18,043 bases of DNA from Bacteriovoracaceae bacterium (GCA_023250795.1 JAHFAB010000002.1:1-18043); one strand, 5' to 3'. Shown: positions 1-8,438, counted from the stretch's first letter. The notes: generated from the letters alone by a model not told the origin. Numbers and translations: made by a program.

Positions 1-280
1 CTGCCCGATGAGGGTGAGCATTTTGTGTTGTGGGTTTCCCATGAGTTGCCCATCGCGTATGTCCAATACCACATGTAGAACTGCGATATGCGGGTAAACT
101 CCCGTTCAAAAGTTTTTCGACATTTTCTAACTTTCCCTCAGATTTTTTGATTTCGAGTTTTCCATTCCAAAAAAAAGCAACTCCAGCCGAATCATATCCT
201 CGATACTCTAAAAGCTTAAGCCCTTTGAGCAAAAGTTCTACAACAGGGCGTTTGCCCACATAACCCACGATCCCACACAT
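1..280 (-). CDS. glmS: Glutamine-fructose-6-phosphate aminotransferase, N-terminal part (runs off left edge)
   Basis: First 93 codons of a leftward gene; the rest lies outside the window. The protein begins MCGIVGYVGKRPVVELLLKG, so the catalytic Cys2 of the class-II glutamine amidotransferase domain is present, followed by LEYRGYDSAGVA and GHTRWATHGKPTTQNAHPH, which are GlmS signatures. The enzyme makes glucosamine-6-phosphate from fructose-6-phosphate and glutamine, the first step toward UDP-GlcNAc for peptidoglycan and LPS. The ATG at 278-280 has a good ribosome site (GAGGAG, complement of 289-294). It lies 34 nt after the glmU stop on the same strand, so the two are probably cotranscribed and work in one pathway. 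No glmS ribozyme-like leader fits in the short gap. Confidence 0.97.
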   Translation of the reverse strand, partial: MCGIVGYVGKRPVVELLLKGLKLLEYRGYDSAGVAFFWNGKLEIKKSEGKLENVEKLLNGSLPAYRSSTCGIGHTRWATHGKPTTQNAHPHRA

Positions 281-314
281 GAAATTTTCTCCTCATTCCT
301 AAAACCTGTCAGTC

Positions 315-1751
315 CTAACTTCTGAGTTTACGAGCATATCCAGGTTTATTGACCTGTCTTGCACGCGCAACCGCCAAAGAATCCGCCTCTACATCTTCAG
401 TGATGGTAGACCCAGAAGCTACATATGCCCCTTTTCCAATTTTAACCGGAGCAACTGTTTGGCAATCGCTTCCTAAAAAAACTCCGTCCTCGATGATCGT
501 CCGATGCTTTCTCTCACCCTCAATCACTCTTCCGTCATAATTACAGGTCACAAAACCACAGCCAATATTAACATGACTTCCAACTTCAGCATCTCCAAGA
601 TAAGAAAGATGGGCAACGCTCGTATGATCTCCGATATGAGTTTTTTTCAACTCTACAAAATTTCCTATTTTACAACCCTCACCAACACTGGAGTCTGGCC
701 TGAGATGAGCGTAGGGACCTACAAGTGCATGACTTCCAATGGTCGAGTTTTCAGCAACTGTTCCAGCCTTGACTTCTGAACCCTCTCCTACCTGCATATT
801 TTTTAAAACTACGTGAGGGCCCAGTTTCACTCCCCGTCCGATTTCTGTTTTACCAGAAAGAACGACGTTCTGAGAAATAACCACTTCCTCTCCAATTTCT
901 ACAGATACATCAATCCAAGTACTCCATGGATCAAGGAATTTTACACCTTTTTGTGCCCATTTTTTCACAGTTTGTTCATTGAGTAAACGTTGAGCTTGAG
1001 CGAGTTCCCAAGAGTCATTGACACCTCTCAGATGATCATGGTTTTTCCAAACAAGTACTTCAATGGGCTTCTTTGCTCTGACAGCTTGTCCTATCAAATC
1101 TGTTAAATAATACTCTCCCTGCGAATTTTTATTGGAAAGTCTCTGTAAGCCGACAGATAAAAAAGAAGATTGGAAAAAATAAATCGACGCTGCCACTTCA
1201 CAAATCGCCTTCTCTCTCAGATTCGCATCTCTCTCTTCGACAATTCTCAAGACAGGACCTTTCTTCCCACGTCTCACCACCCGTCCGTACCCTGAAGGAT
1301 CGGGAAGCTCACAAGTCAAAAGCCGTAAAGCAGAAGTACGAGAGAGCGGCTCTAGAATTTGTGAAACCAACTCATCATTCAAAAGAGGTTGATCCCCTGG
1401 CAATACGAGTACAGGCTGTCTCGCACTCAACCGATCTTTACCCCAACTTGACTCCATTACACACTTGGCAGCATGTCCCGTACCTCTTTGTTCGGGCTGT
1501 TGAATATAAGTTATTTTTAGATCTGAAAATAAATTTGAATTTCGAATCGCCGCTTCTACCTTTTGACTCTGATGCCCCAAAACAATGGCAATAGGAGCGG
1601 TAGGAGCCACTGCCTGAATTCTTTCTAAAACATGAAATAACAGAGGCCTTCCTCCAACCTCATGGAGTACTTTGGGAAGTGAAGAACGCATACGCTTCCC
1701 ATGTCCGGCCGCCAACAAGATGATTCCGCAAGATGTTTTATTCATAGTCAT
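315..1751 (-). CDS. glmU: Bifunctional N-acetylglucosamine-1-phosphate uridyltransferase / glucosamine-1-phosphate acetyltransferase
   Basis: 478 aa, slightly longer than E. coli GlmU (456). The N-terminal nucleotidyltransferase domain (about residues 8-240) carries LLAAGHGKRMRSSLPKVLH, the nucleotide-binding G-x-G-x-R-M...PK signature, and VLPGDQPLL. From about residue 260 the sequence becomes hexapeptide repeats of a left-handed beta-helix (for example IGNFVELKKTHIGDHTSVAH), ending in GCGFVTCNYDG and the C-terminal acetyltransferase region. The enzyme performs the last two cytosolic steps to UDP-GlcNAc. Two start codons occur close together, at 1749-1751 and 1743-1745. I chose the first because AGGA lies 5 nt upstream. 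It is followed after 34 nt by glmS, giving a compact amino-sugar operon. Confidence 0.97.
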   Translation of the reverse strand: MTMNKTSCGIILLAAGHGKRMRSSLPKVLHEVGGRPLLFHVLERIQAVAPTAPIAIVLGHQSQKVEAAIRNSNLFSDLKITYIQQPEQRGTGHAAKCVMESSWGKDRLSARQPVLVLPGDQPLLNDELVSQILEPLSRTSALRLLTCELPDPSGYGRVVRRGKKGPVLRIVEERDANLREKAICEVAASIYFFQSSFLSVGLQRLSNKNSQGEYYLTDLIGQAVRAKKPIEVLVWKNHDHLRGVNDSWELAQAQRLLNEQTVKKWAQKGVKFLDPWSTWIDVSVEIGEEVVISQNVVLSGKTEIGRGVKLGPHVVLKNMQVGEGSEVKAGTVAENSTIGSHALVGPYAHLRPDSSVGEGCKIGNFVELKKTHIGDHTSVAHLSYLGDAEVGSHVNIGCGFVTCNYDGRVIEGERKHRTIIEDGVFLGSDCQTVAPVKIGKGAYVASGSTITEDVEADSLAVARARQVNKPGYARKLRS

Positions 1752-1802
1752 GTGTTCCTTTTGGGTTATAGGAAAATGGGCGAAGAGAAAAGCTTTTTCC
1801 TT

Positions 1803-1818
1803 ACTAAATCAATTTAGT
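1803..1818. promoter_or_regulatory. Perfect 7-bp dyad in the glmU/dksA divergent control region
   Basis: ACTAAAT-CA-ATTTAGT is a perfect inverted repeat with a 2-bp centre, lying in the AT-rich spacer between the divergent glmU and dksA genes. Its size and symmetry fit a dimeric repressor site, but AT-rich spacers often contain such dyads by chance. No known regulator is identified. Confidence 0.25.
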
Positions 1819-1849
1819 TTATATTTCTTAGATATTCTTATAAAAATAG

Positions 1850-1877
1850 TTGAGTTATTCTCAGATGAGGTTACACT
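1850..1877 (+). promoter_or_regulatory. Candidate sigma-70 promoter for dksA
   Basis: A TTGAGT hexamer (1850-1855) and a TACACT hexamer (1872-1877) are separated by 16 bp and point toward dksA, whose ATG is 57 nt downstream of the -10 element. This is a reasonable but not strong match to the housekeeping consensus. Confidence 0.4.
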
Positions 1878-1933
1878 ATTCAAAACCTTTGTGAGGCTTA
1901 CAAGGGTGTCGAAGTAAACAGGGAGGGGGGAAT

Positions 1934-2296
1934 ATGGACGCGAAAACATTAGCAAAATTTAAAAAAATCCTTTTAGACGAAAAACAAAGACTACTAAATA
2001 ACTCAAAGAATGCTCTGAAACACGAGCTAGCTCTATCTCCGGACGATTTGCCGGATGAAACTGATTTGGCAGCGAGTGAAATTAACCAAAATCTTATTTT
2101 CAAACTCAGAGATCGCGAGCGTCAATTGATTGCCAAAATCGACGATGCTCTGAAAAGAATGGACGAGGGCAACTTTGGCATCTGTGAAGATTGCGAGGAG
2201 CCCATAGAGCCTAAAAGGCTAGAAGCCAGGCCTGTCTCCACTCTCTGCCTCTCCTGTAAAGAACGACAAGAGCACCGAGAAAAGATCTACGCATAA
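1934..2296 (+). CDS. dksA: RNA polymerase-binding transcription factor DksA (DksA/TraR family)
   Basis: 120 aa, a little shorter than E. coli DksA (151). An N-terminal coiled-coil precedes the tip motif D41-E-T-D44-L-A46, matching the DxxDxA motif that acts in the RNA polymerase secondary channel. The C-terminal zinc finger is C84-x2-C87-x17-C105-x2-C108 (GICEDC ... LCLSC). With ppGpp, DksA adjusts transcription of rRNA and biosynthesis genes. Because both the tip motif and all four cysteines are intact, this is likely a functional DksA rather than a degenerate TraR-like paralog. The start at 1934 has a very purine-rich ribosome site (GGGAGGGGGG, 1921-1930). lon follows after 138 nt on the same strand. 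Confidence 0.93.
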   Translation: MDAKTLAKFKKILLDEKQRLLNNSKNALKHELALSPDDLPDETDLAASEINQNLIFKLRDRERQLIAKIDDALKRMDEGNFGICEDCEEPIEPKRLEARPVSTLCLSCKERQEHREKIYA

Positions 2297-2304
2297 CCCT
2301 ACCC

Positions 2305-2326
2305 ACTAGGTTCATTTTGACCTAGT
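2305..2326 (+). terminator. Hairpin after dksA, possible weak terminator
   Basis: ACTAGGT (2305-2311) and ACCTAGT (2320-2326) form a perfect 7-bp stem with an 8-nt loop, starting 9 nt after the dksA stop. There is no T-run afterward, so it is not a typical intrinsic terminator. It may stabilise the mRNA end or attenuate read-through into lon. Confidence 0.3.
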
Positions 2327-2346
2327 ATGGATGGGCAAAATATCCC
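2317..2346 (+). promoter_or_regulatory. Weak promoter candidate for lon
   Basis: TTGACC (2317-2322) matches the -35 consensus well, with TATCCC (2341-2346) as a poor -10 after 18 bp. It overlaps the right arm of the hairpin after dksA. The lon start is about 90 nt downstream. I saw no convincing heat-shock sigma-32 or CIRCE-like element. Confidence 0.22.
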
Positions 2347-2434
2347 TAAAGGCTCCATTCCAAAAGTCCGAACTGTTCATTGTACAAAGATGGGCACATA
2401 GAAAGACTTTTGCTGAGAACATCGGAGGCAGGGA

Positions 2435-4885
2435 ATGGTTACAAATTATGACGGAGAACAGATTGAGATTCCACAAACACTCCCGTTATTACCCGTTAGA
2501 GATATAGTCGTTTTTCCCTACATGATTATTCCGCTCTTTGTTGGAAGAGACTCTTCCATAAAGAGTGTAGAAGAAGCTCTAGCAAGGTCTGATAGGTTAA
2601 TCCTACTTGCATCACAAAAAGACATTAGCGATGAACATCCATCCTCAGAGGCGATCTATAAAACTGGCACTGTCTCAATGATCATGCGAATGAGAAAGCT
2701 CCCAGATGGTAGAATAAAAATTCTGACACAAGGATTGTGCAAGGCTACAATTAAGGAATTCTCCCAAATACAGCCTTACTTCGAAGTCAAAATCGATCGC
2801 ATCGATGACAAGGCAAACGTAACTGTCAGTGAGTCAGAAGCTTTGATGAGAAATGTCAGAGAACAATTAGAGCGAGTCATCGCCCTCGGAAAAGTTCTGT
2901 CTCCAGATATTCTCATGGTCCTAGATGACATTACAGATCCTGGAAGACTTGCAGACTTAGTGGCTTCTAATTTGGGCCTTAAAGTGAGTGAAGCACAAAA
3001 CATCTTAGAAACATCAGAACCGGTTGAACGCTTACAAAAGATCTTTGAACTTTTAACCCGTGAAATAGAAGTTTTGTCGATACAGGCAAAGATTCGCTCC
3101 CAGGCGAAAGATGAAATGTCAAAATCTCAGAAAGAATATTTTTTGAGAGAGCAGATCCGTGCAATAAAGAACGAACTGGGAGATACAGACTCCAAAACAG
3201 AAGAGATTAATGAACTCAAAGAAAAAATTCTCTCGTGCAAAATGCCAACAGAAGTAGAGCAAGAATCACTAAAACAGCTTGGAAGACTAGAACGCATGCA
3301 CCCAGATGCTTCTGAAGCCTCCATGTTGAGAACTTACATTGACTGGCTCATAGAAACCCCTTGGACGAAACAAACAGTCGACAGCTTGGACCTCACTCGA
3401 GCTAAACAAATCTTAGACGAAGATCATTATAATCTCACAAAAATAAAAGAAAGAATCTTAGAGTATCTTGCAGTCAGAAAACTCAAAGAAAAAATGAAAG
3501 GCCCAATCCTTTGTTTTACAGGACCTCCTGGGGTTGGAAAAACTTCGTTAGGCCGCTCCATCGCTAGAACCATGGGACGAGAATTTGTCCGAGTCTCTCT
3601 TGGGGGCGTCAAAGATGAAGCTGAAATTAGAGGCCACAGAAGAACCTACGTGGGCGCTCTCCCCGGAAGAATCATCCAGGGTCTCAAACAAGCCTCGACC
3701 AATAATCCGGTCTTTGTCTTAGATGAAATCGACAAACTGGGAAGCGATTTCAGAGGAGACCCCTCCGCAGCTCTCTTAGAAGTTTTGGACCCTGAACAAA
3801 ACAATACGTTCAGAGACCATTATCTAAACGTGCCATTTGATTTATCCAATGTCATGTTTGTCGCGACTTGTAATGTTTTGGATACGATTCCCTCTGCACT
3901 CAAAGACAGAATGGAAATCATCCAATTGGCAGGGTACACAGAAGAAGAGAAGTTTTTTATCGCCAGACGATATCTGATTCCTAAGCAAATGTCTGAAAAT
4001 GGGCTGAACTCCAGTCTGATTGAATTTTCCCCTGAAGCGGTCAAAAATGTAGTCTCCCAGTATACGCGCGAAGCAGGACTCAGAAACTTAGAAAGAAATA
4101 TTGCAACACTTTGTCGAAAAACTGCTCGCCTTGTGGCAGAAGGGAAAAAAGAAAAAACAGTAATCACACCCGAAACTGTCTACAAATTTCTGGGCCCAGC
4201 ACTCTATTTCCGAGAAGATGAACAAGAAAAAGACGAAGTGGGTATTGCCACTGGACTGGCCTGGACAGCTTTTGGCGGAGAAATCCTTTATGTCGAATCA
4301 ACGATCATGAAAGGCAAAGGCGGAATCACACTCACAGGACAGCTGGGAGATGTGATGAAAGAGTCAGGACAAGCTGCACTTGGACTCATTCGATCTCGCG
4401 CCAAGGACTTTGGGATTGATGAGGACATTTTCTCGACTTCTGACATCCATGTTCACTTCCCTTCTGGTGCGATTCCAAAAGATGGTCCTTCGGCCGGAAT
4501 TACCATGGCTGCCGCCATGATTTCGAGACTTACTGGAGTTCCGATTCGAAAAGATGTAGCCATGACAGGTGAAATTACTCTGACTGGCCGCGTGCTTCCC
4601 ATCGGGGGTCTAAAGGAAAAATCTCTAGCAGCGATGCGACACGGGATTAAGACAATCATTATCCCAGAAAAAAATAAAAAAGATCTCGAAGACATCCCTG
4701 AGGAATACCGCGCAAATCTAACGTTTATCCCAGTCAAAACCATTGACCAAGTTTTAGAAGTGGTATTAGCCTCTGGGAAAATTAAAAAACTAGAAACCGG
4801 ACACTCTGGGCACTCTGGCGAATCAAAAATCACAAAAAGTTCGAGAAAAAGGTTGATTCAACCCAAGCTCGACAAAGCTGCGTGA
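2435..4885 (+). CDS. lon: ATP-dependent serine protease Lon
   Basis: 816 aa (E. coli Lon 784). The N-terminal substrate-binding LON domain starts with LPLLPVRDIVVFPYMIIPLF. A helical region leads into the AAA+ module with Walker A GPPGVGKT (363-370) and Walker B VFVLDEID (426-433). The C-terminal protease domain holds the Ser-Lys dyad: S686 in PKDGPSAG and K729 in GGLKEK. Lon degrades misfolded and short-lived regulatory proteins in the cytoplasm. A polar tail of about 30 residues (GHSGHSGES..., lysine-rich) follows the protease domain and is probably disordered. The start is supported by GGAGG (2424-2428) 6 nt before the ATG. The next gene begins 36 nt after the stop, suggesting cotranscription. 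Confidence 0.98.
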   Translation: MVTNYDGEQIEIPQTLPLLPVRDIVVFPYMIIPLFVGRDSSIKSVEEALARSDRLILLASQKDISDEHPSSEAIYKTGTVSMIMRMRKLPDGRIKILTQGLCKATIKEFSQIQPYFEVKIDRIDDKANVTVSESEALMRNVREQLERVIALGKVLSPDILMVLDDITDPGRLADLVASNLGLKVSEAQNILETSEPVERLQKIFELLTREIEVLSIQAKIRSQAKDEMSKSQKEYFLREQIRAIKNELGDTDSKTEEINELKEKILSCKMPTEVEQESLKQLGRLERMHPDASEASMLRTYIDWLIETPWTKQTVDSLDLTRAKQILDEDHYNLTKIKERILEYLAVRKLKEKMKGPILCFTGPPGVGKTSLGRSIARTMGREFVRVSLGGVKDEAEIRGHRRTYVGALPGRIIQGLKQASTNNPVFVLDEIDKLGSDFRGDPSAALLEVLDPEQNNTFRDHYLNVPFDLSNVMFVATCNVLDTIPSALKDRMEIIQLAGYTEEEKFFIARRYLIPKQMSENGLNSSLIEFSPEAVKNVVSQYTREAGLRNLERNIATLCRKTARLVAEGKKEKTVITPETVYKFLGPALYFREDEQEKDEVGIATGLAWTAFGGEILYVESTIMKGKGGITLTGQLGDVMKESGQAALGLIRSRAKDFGIDEDIFSTSDIHVHFPSGAIPKDGPSAGITMAAAMISRLTGVPIRKDVAMTGEITLTGRVLPIGGLKEKSLAAMRHGIKTIIIPEKNKKDLEDIPEEYRANLTFIPVKTIDQVLEVVLASGKIKKLETGHSGHSGESKITKSSRKRLIQPKLDKAA

Positions 4886-4921
4886 CGAAACCGATAAGTT
4901 TCAGTAAAGTTGTAAACAGTT

Positions 4922-5980
4922 ATGTCTTTTTTTAAAATCTTAATCTGTCTGATGCTGATTTCAATTTCTGCATATCTATCTTCTTCAGAAGCTGCACTCT
5001 TTAGCCTCTCGCGCTTTCAGCTGCGTGCACTCAAAGAAAGGTTTAAGCCTTCCTATAAAAAAATAAAAACGTTACTCACCGATTCAGGCGGACTGCTCAT
5101 TACGATTTTAGTGACAAACGAAGTGGTTAATGTCTCATTAGCCAGTCTGATTACGTCCTCTATTTCTACTCCTACTTTAGGTGGCATTTTTCCGGCCTGG
5201 GCTGTTCAGACTATCATTGGAGTTTGCATTACTGCTCCGATTGTTCTCATTTTTTGCGAAGGAACACCCAAAGTGATTGGCGCTCGTGCCAATCAGATTG
5301 TAGCGCCTTTGACTGCTACACCGTTGACCTGGATTTATAATGGGTTCAATCCTATTCGTTTTTTGATTAAAAAAATGACGGTCCTCACTTCTCAAGCCCT
5401 GGGAAAAACCCCGACATCACCCCAGAAATCAAAGAAAGAACCCATTCTAAAAGAAGAAGAATTTTTGTCAATGCTCGAAGAAGGACATAAAGAAGGGTCT
5501 ATCCACCAGAGTGAACTGGAGCTCATCAAAAATATTTTTGAATTGGATGATCGTACAGTCATTGATGTTTACACCCCCCTATCCGAAGTTTTTTCCCTCC
5601 CTGCCGGAACTTCAATCCAATCTGCTATCTCCTCACTATCTGTAACCAGAGGGTCAAAATACTCCAGAATCCCGGTTACTGACGCCGCAAAAAAAAATGT
5701 CCTGGGTATTTTGTATGCTAAAGATCTTTTATTTTCAAAATTGAACCCTCAAACCGAAAACCCTACGCTTGAGTCTTTGATGAGAAAAGCGCTCAAAGTG
5801 AGTCCTGCGATGAGGCTAAACACTTTATTTAGAAAGTTTAAACAGCACCACACCCACCTTGGAGTGGTCACAATCGGTGGATCTTCAGGAGATACTATGG
5901 GCATTGTGACTATGGCTGATATTTTGGATGCCATTTTCGAAACTCTACAACAAGAAAAGGAAAGGGGACATACAAAATGA
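4922..5980 (+). CDS. DUF21/CBS-domain membrane protein (CNNM/CorC family), lacking the C-terminal CorC/HlyC domain
   Basis: 352 aa. Residues 1 to about 170 are a DUF21 transmembrane domain: an N-terminal membrane segment, then SSSEAALFSLSRFQLRALKE and LLITILVTNEVVNVSLASL, with a membrane helix before CEGTPKVIG. A CBS pair follows (about 205-340), introduced by EEEFLSMLEEGHKEGSI. The family is implicated in magnesium or other cation efflux and homeostasis, with CBS domains sensing nucleotides. Unlike its downstream paralog it ends directly after the second CBS domain. The start has no clear ribosome site, but the membrane segment requires a start near here. Its TGA overlaps the next gene's ATG by 4 nt (ATGA at 5977-5980), so the pair is translationally coupled and may form a heteromer. 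Confidence 0.88.
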   Translation: MSFFKILICLMLISISAYLSSSEAALFSLSRFQLRALKERFKPSYKKIKTLLTDSGGLLITILVTNEVVNVSLASLITSSISTPTLGGIFPAWAVQTIIGVCITAPIVLIFCEGTPKVIGARANQIVAPLTATPLTWIYNGFNPIRFLIKKMTVLTSQALGKTPTSPQKSKKEPILKEEEFLSMLEEGHKEGSIHQSELELIKNIFELDDRTVIDVYTPLSEVFSLPAGTSIQSAISSLSVTRGSKYSRIPVTDAAKKNVLGILYAKDLLFSKLNPQTENPTLESLMRKALKVSPAMRLNTLFRKFKQHHTHLGVVTIGGSSGDTMGIVTMADILDAIFETLQQEKERGHTK

Positions 5981-7245
5981 ATTTAGAACTAATTCATGTC
6001 GTTTTCGTTGTATTCCCCCTCCTTTTGATCGAAGGATTTTTTTCAGGAAGTGAGATTGCACTGCTCTCAGCGGATAAGCTTTTCTTAAAGGCACAAGCAA
6101 GACGAGGATCTAAAAAAGCAGAACTGGCCTTTCAACTTCTCAAAAATCCTGAAAAAATTCTTTCTACGACTCTTTTGATGAACAGTCTTTGTGTGAGCGG
6201 TATTTCTGCAGTCATCACCCTTTTTTGTATAATAAAAATAAAAAATCATGCTGATTTATTTGCCATTCTGTTGACCTCACCCCTTCTCGTTGTATTTGGT
6301 GAACTCATTCCTAAAACGATCTACCGAAAATATGCCGACATCATGGCTCCTTGGGTTTCATATCCAATCCACTATACTTATTTAACATTTTTCCCAATCA
6401 CACGACTGCTCTCGTCTTATACAGCGGGACTTTCTAAGTTTATGATCCCGATTGGAGATTTGCTGATTGGGAAAAGAAGCAGCACGAGAGAAGATCTGAG
6501 ATCGGTTTTATCTTATGGTAAAAAAGAAACAGAGATTAGCTCAAGTGAGAAAAGAATGATCAAGAGGATTCTGGATTTTAAGGACTCCGAGGCAAAACAC
6601 GCCCTCATCCCTTTGGTCAACGTGCAGGCTATCTCAGTAACTGCGAACGTGAGAGATGCAATTGAAAAGTTCAAAAAACACCGACACTCCAGGATGCCCG
6701 TATTTTCAGACCGAATTGACAATATCATTGGAGTCTTGGAGTATTCGGATCTTTTGACTGCCACAGATATCGAACACTCGATTAGAAACTACATGAGCCA
6801 TGCCCAATATGTTTCAGAGACCCAGGCCTTACATGATCTTTGGTTAGAGATGCATGAAGAAGACAACGAAATGGTCGTCGTCGTTGACGAATATGGAGGA
6901 GCCGTTGGAGTCCTCACGTTTGAGGACATTGTAGAAGAAATTGTGGGAGAAATTAGTGACGAATATGATTCGAAGTTTGAACCCTATAAAGAAACTTCAG
7001 ACACGAGTTGGATCGTACAAGCAAAAATGGAAATCCAACTCATCAATGAACGATTGCACCTCAACCTGCCTGAAGGAAACTATGAAACTCTGAGCGGTTT
7101 TCTCCTCCAGCAATTTGGAAGAATCCCAGAAATGCGAGACGAACTTTTTTTTGAAACTCAGAGCGGGCTCCTGAAATTTTCCATCCGCAAAGCCTCTGAA
7201 AGACAGATTGAGACCGTGGTGATTGAGAGGATCGTGGGGAAATAA
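5977..7245 (+). CDS. DUF21/CBS/CorC_HlyC-domain membrane protein (CNNM/CorC family)
   Basis: 422 aa with the complete family layout. The DUF21 membrane domain (about 1-180) contains FSGSEIALLSADKLFLKA and FGELIPKTIYRKYA. The CBS pair (about 200-335) contains HRHSRMPVFSDRIDNIIGVL and VVDEYGGAVGVLTFEDIVEE. The CorC_HlyC domain (about 345-422) contains SWIVQAKMEI and LPEGNYETLSGFLL. This is the standard architecture of bacterial CNNM-like transporters linked to Mg2+/Co2+ handling; older annotations call it hemolysin. The ribosome site AAAGGGGA (5961-5968) lies inside the upstream gene, and the 4-nt overlap gives translational coupling. Its TAA is only 2 bp from the stop of the convergent ATPase gene. 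Confidence 0.93.
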   Translation: MNLELIHVVFVVFPLLLIEGFFSGSEIALLSADKLFLKAQARRGSKKAELAFQLLKNPEKILSTTLLMNSLCVSGISAVITLFCIIKIKNHADLFAILLTSPLLVVFGELIPKTIYRKYADIMAPWVSYPIHYTYLTFFPITRLLSSYTAGLSKFMIPIGDLLIGKRSSTREDLRSVLSYGKKETEISSSEKRMIKRILDFKDSEAKHALIPLVNVQAISVTANVRDAIEKFKKHRHSRMPVFSDRIDNIIGVLEYSDLLTATDIEHSIRNYMSHAQYVSETQALHDLWLEMHEEDNEMVVVVDEYGGAVGVLTFEDIVEEIVGEISDEYDSKFEPYKETSDTSWIVQAKMEIQLINERLHLNLPEGNYETLSGFLLQQFGRIPEMRDELFFETQSGLLKFSIRKASERQIETVVIERIVGK

Positions 7246-7247
7246 TC

Positions 7248-8381
7248 CTAACTGTTTCTGATTAAAAAGAAATGTAATAACGGATTGTGCAACCGATACC
7301 CATCATTTGTTTTTTCTAAAATCGAATGATCTAGAAGTTTTTTAACGATTTTTAAAACAGTTGCGTGTGATGGTTTGACCTTATCTAAAAAATTTTTACT
7401 CGAAGGCTCAGCGACTGGTCCATACTTTGCGATAGCAGTCAGTAAGTTTTCTTCGTGGGAGGAAAACTGAGAGATTAACTCCCTGTAGCGAGCTTGTCTT
7501 TGATCAAGAATAGAATGAATTGCAAAATGTATCTCTGTATGTGTAATTTTCATTTTTTTAAAATGGTCCACTAAAGTAGCACCTACCATATTAATCGCTT
7601 CTGGATTTCTAAATAATAAATCTTGCCAAACTTTTGCAGTTTCAAAATCTATCTCAAGTGACTGCCTCTCTAATCTCTCTTGCATATACAGATGGTACTC
7701 TTGATAAGGAATGTCACTAAACTCAATATCCACTCCAAAATCAGCAAATGGGGCATTGGGTTTAGCAAAAATCTCTGCTAATAGATGTTTTTTTGAGCCC
7801 ATCAGAATAACAGGAACATCTTTAAACGACTGCAATTCATTTCTCAAAAGCCCCAGGGCCTGAGCGACAAAAGCTGCATCTTGAAACTCATCGATGACAA
7901 GAAGTGTTGGCACTTCTTTTGCTATTTTAAGGTTGATGATTTCCAGTATTTCCTTAAAAGAACTATGATCTCCATCTCCTTTGGGTAAAATAGTAAATCC
8001 AGTCTCTCCAGAAACAGAATTGATCTCGATCGTAGGCTTTAGGTTTTGTATGTATTTTTTTACACTTTCCAGAAATGCTTTCTTTGGAAAAGCTTCTTGA
8101 AAGGCCTGCTGAAAACCTATTCTCAAGCGACTACTAAGAGAAGTTAAGTCTTTGACCTCCATCAAATCTACGAACAAAATAAAACATGATTTATTTTGTT
8201 TTTTAAAATGTGGAATAATGACATTTTTTACTAGAGAAGTTTTTCCAGAGTTTCTTCTTCCAAAAACGACCATTTTTTCTTTTTTCAAAATGCATTTTAG
8301 GATTTTATTTTTTTCTTGCGTGAGATTGCAAATATCTTCTTCTTCTAAAAGAACATCATATCGAAATATTTTCTCACTCAT
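7248..8381 (-). CDS. Stand-alone AAA-type ATPase with C-terminal winged-helix-like region
   Basis: 377 aa. Walker A is GRRNSGKT (residues 41-48) and Walker B is TLLVIDEFQD with D164-E165. VILMGS follows at a sensor-1-like position. The layout resembles the archaeal-type ATPases of the AAA_14/PF01637 group. The C-terminal ~90 residues (SSHEENLLTAIAKYG, THATVLKI-like helix, LLDHSILEKTNDGYRLHNPL) look like a winged helix, as in family members that bind DNA. No partner gene sits beside it, and its biological role is unknown. It ends 2 bp from the convergent CorC-like gene. The ATG at 8379-8381 lacks a strong ribosome site. A repeat cluster that could be an operator lies 23-57 bp upstream, suggesting self-regulation. 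Confidence 0.75.
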   Translation of the reverse strand: MSEKIFRYDVLLEEEDICNLTQEKNKILKCILKKEKMVVFGRRNSGKTSLVKNVIIPHFKKQNKSCFILFVDLMEVKDLTSLSSRLRIGFQQAFQEAFPKKAFLESVKKYIQNLKPTIEINSVSGETGFTILPKGDGDHSSFKEILEIINLKIAKEVPTLLVIDEFQDAAFVAQALGLLRNELQSFKDVPVILMGSKKHLLAEIFAKPNAPFADFGVDIEFSDIPYQEYHLYMQERLERQSLEIDFETAKVWQDLLFRNPEAINMVGATLVDHFKKMKITHTEIHFAIHSILDQRQARYRELISQFSSHEENLLTAIAKYGPVAEPSSKNFLDKVKPSHATVLKIVKKLLDHSILEKTNDGYRLHNPLLHFFLIRNS

Positions 8382-8403
8382 CTTGATTGCATGATAACAA
8401 ATC

Positions 8404-8438
8404 TATGATAGAAAAGATATGATAGATTTTCTATCATA
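8404..8438. promoter_or_regulatory. Triple 9-bp operator-like repeat upstream of the ATPase gene
   Basis: The word TATGATAGA occurs at 8404-8412 and 8418-8426 in direct orientation and as its reverse complement TCTATCATA at 8430-8438. The outer copies extend to a perfect 12-bp inverted repeat (8404-8415 with 8427-8438, 11-nt loop). A partial fourth copy (ATGATAACA, 8391-8399) lies closer to the start codon. The cluster sits 23-57 bp upstream of the ATPase ATG and covers its probable -10 element, as expected for a repressor site. Confidence 0.5.

Noticed and set aside
504..779. Open frame opposite glmU, and similar frames opposite lon, maeB and the transporter
   Set aside because: They lie entirely antisense to strongly supported genes, have no ribosome sites or recognisable protein features, and are explained as shadow frames.
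4887..4902. GAAAC/GTTTC hairpin just after lon
   Set aside because: Only a 5-bp AT-rich stem without a T-run. The next gene follows at once, so it is not a credible terminator.
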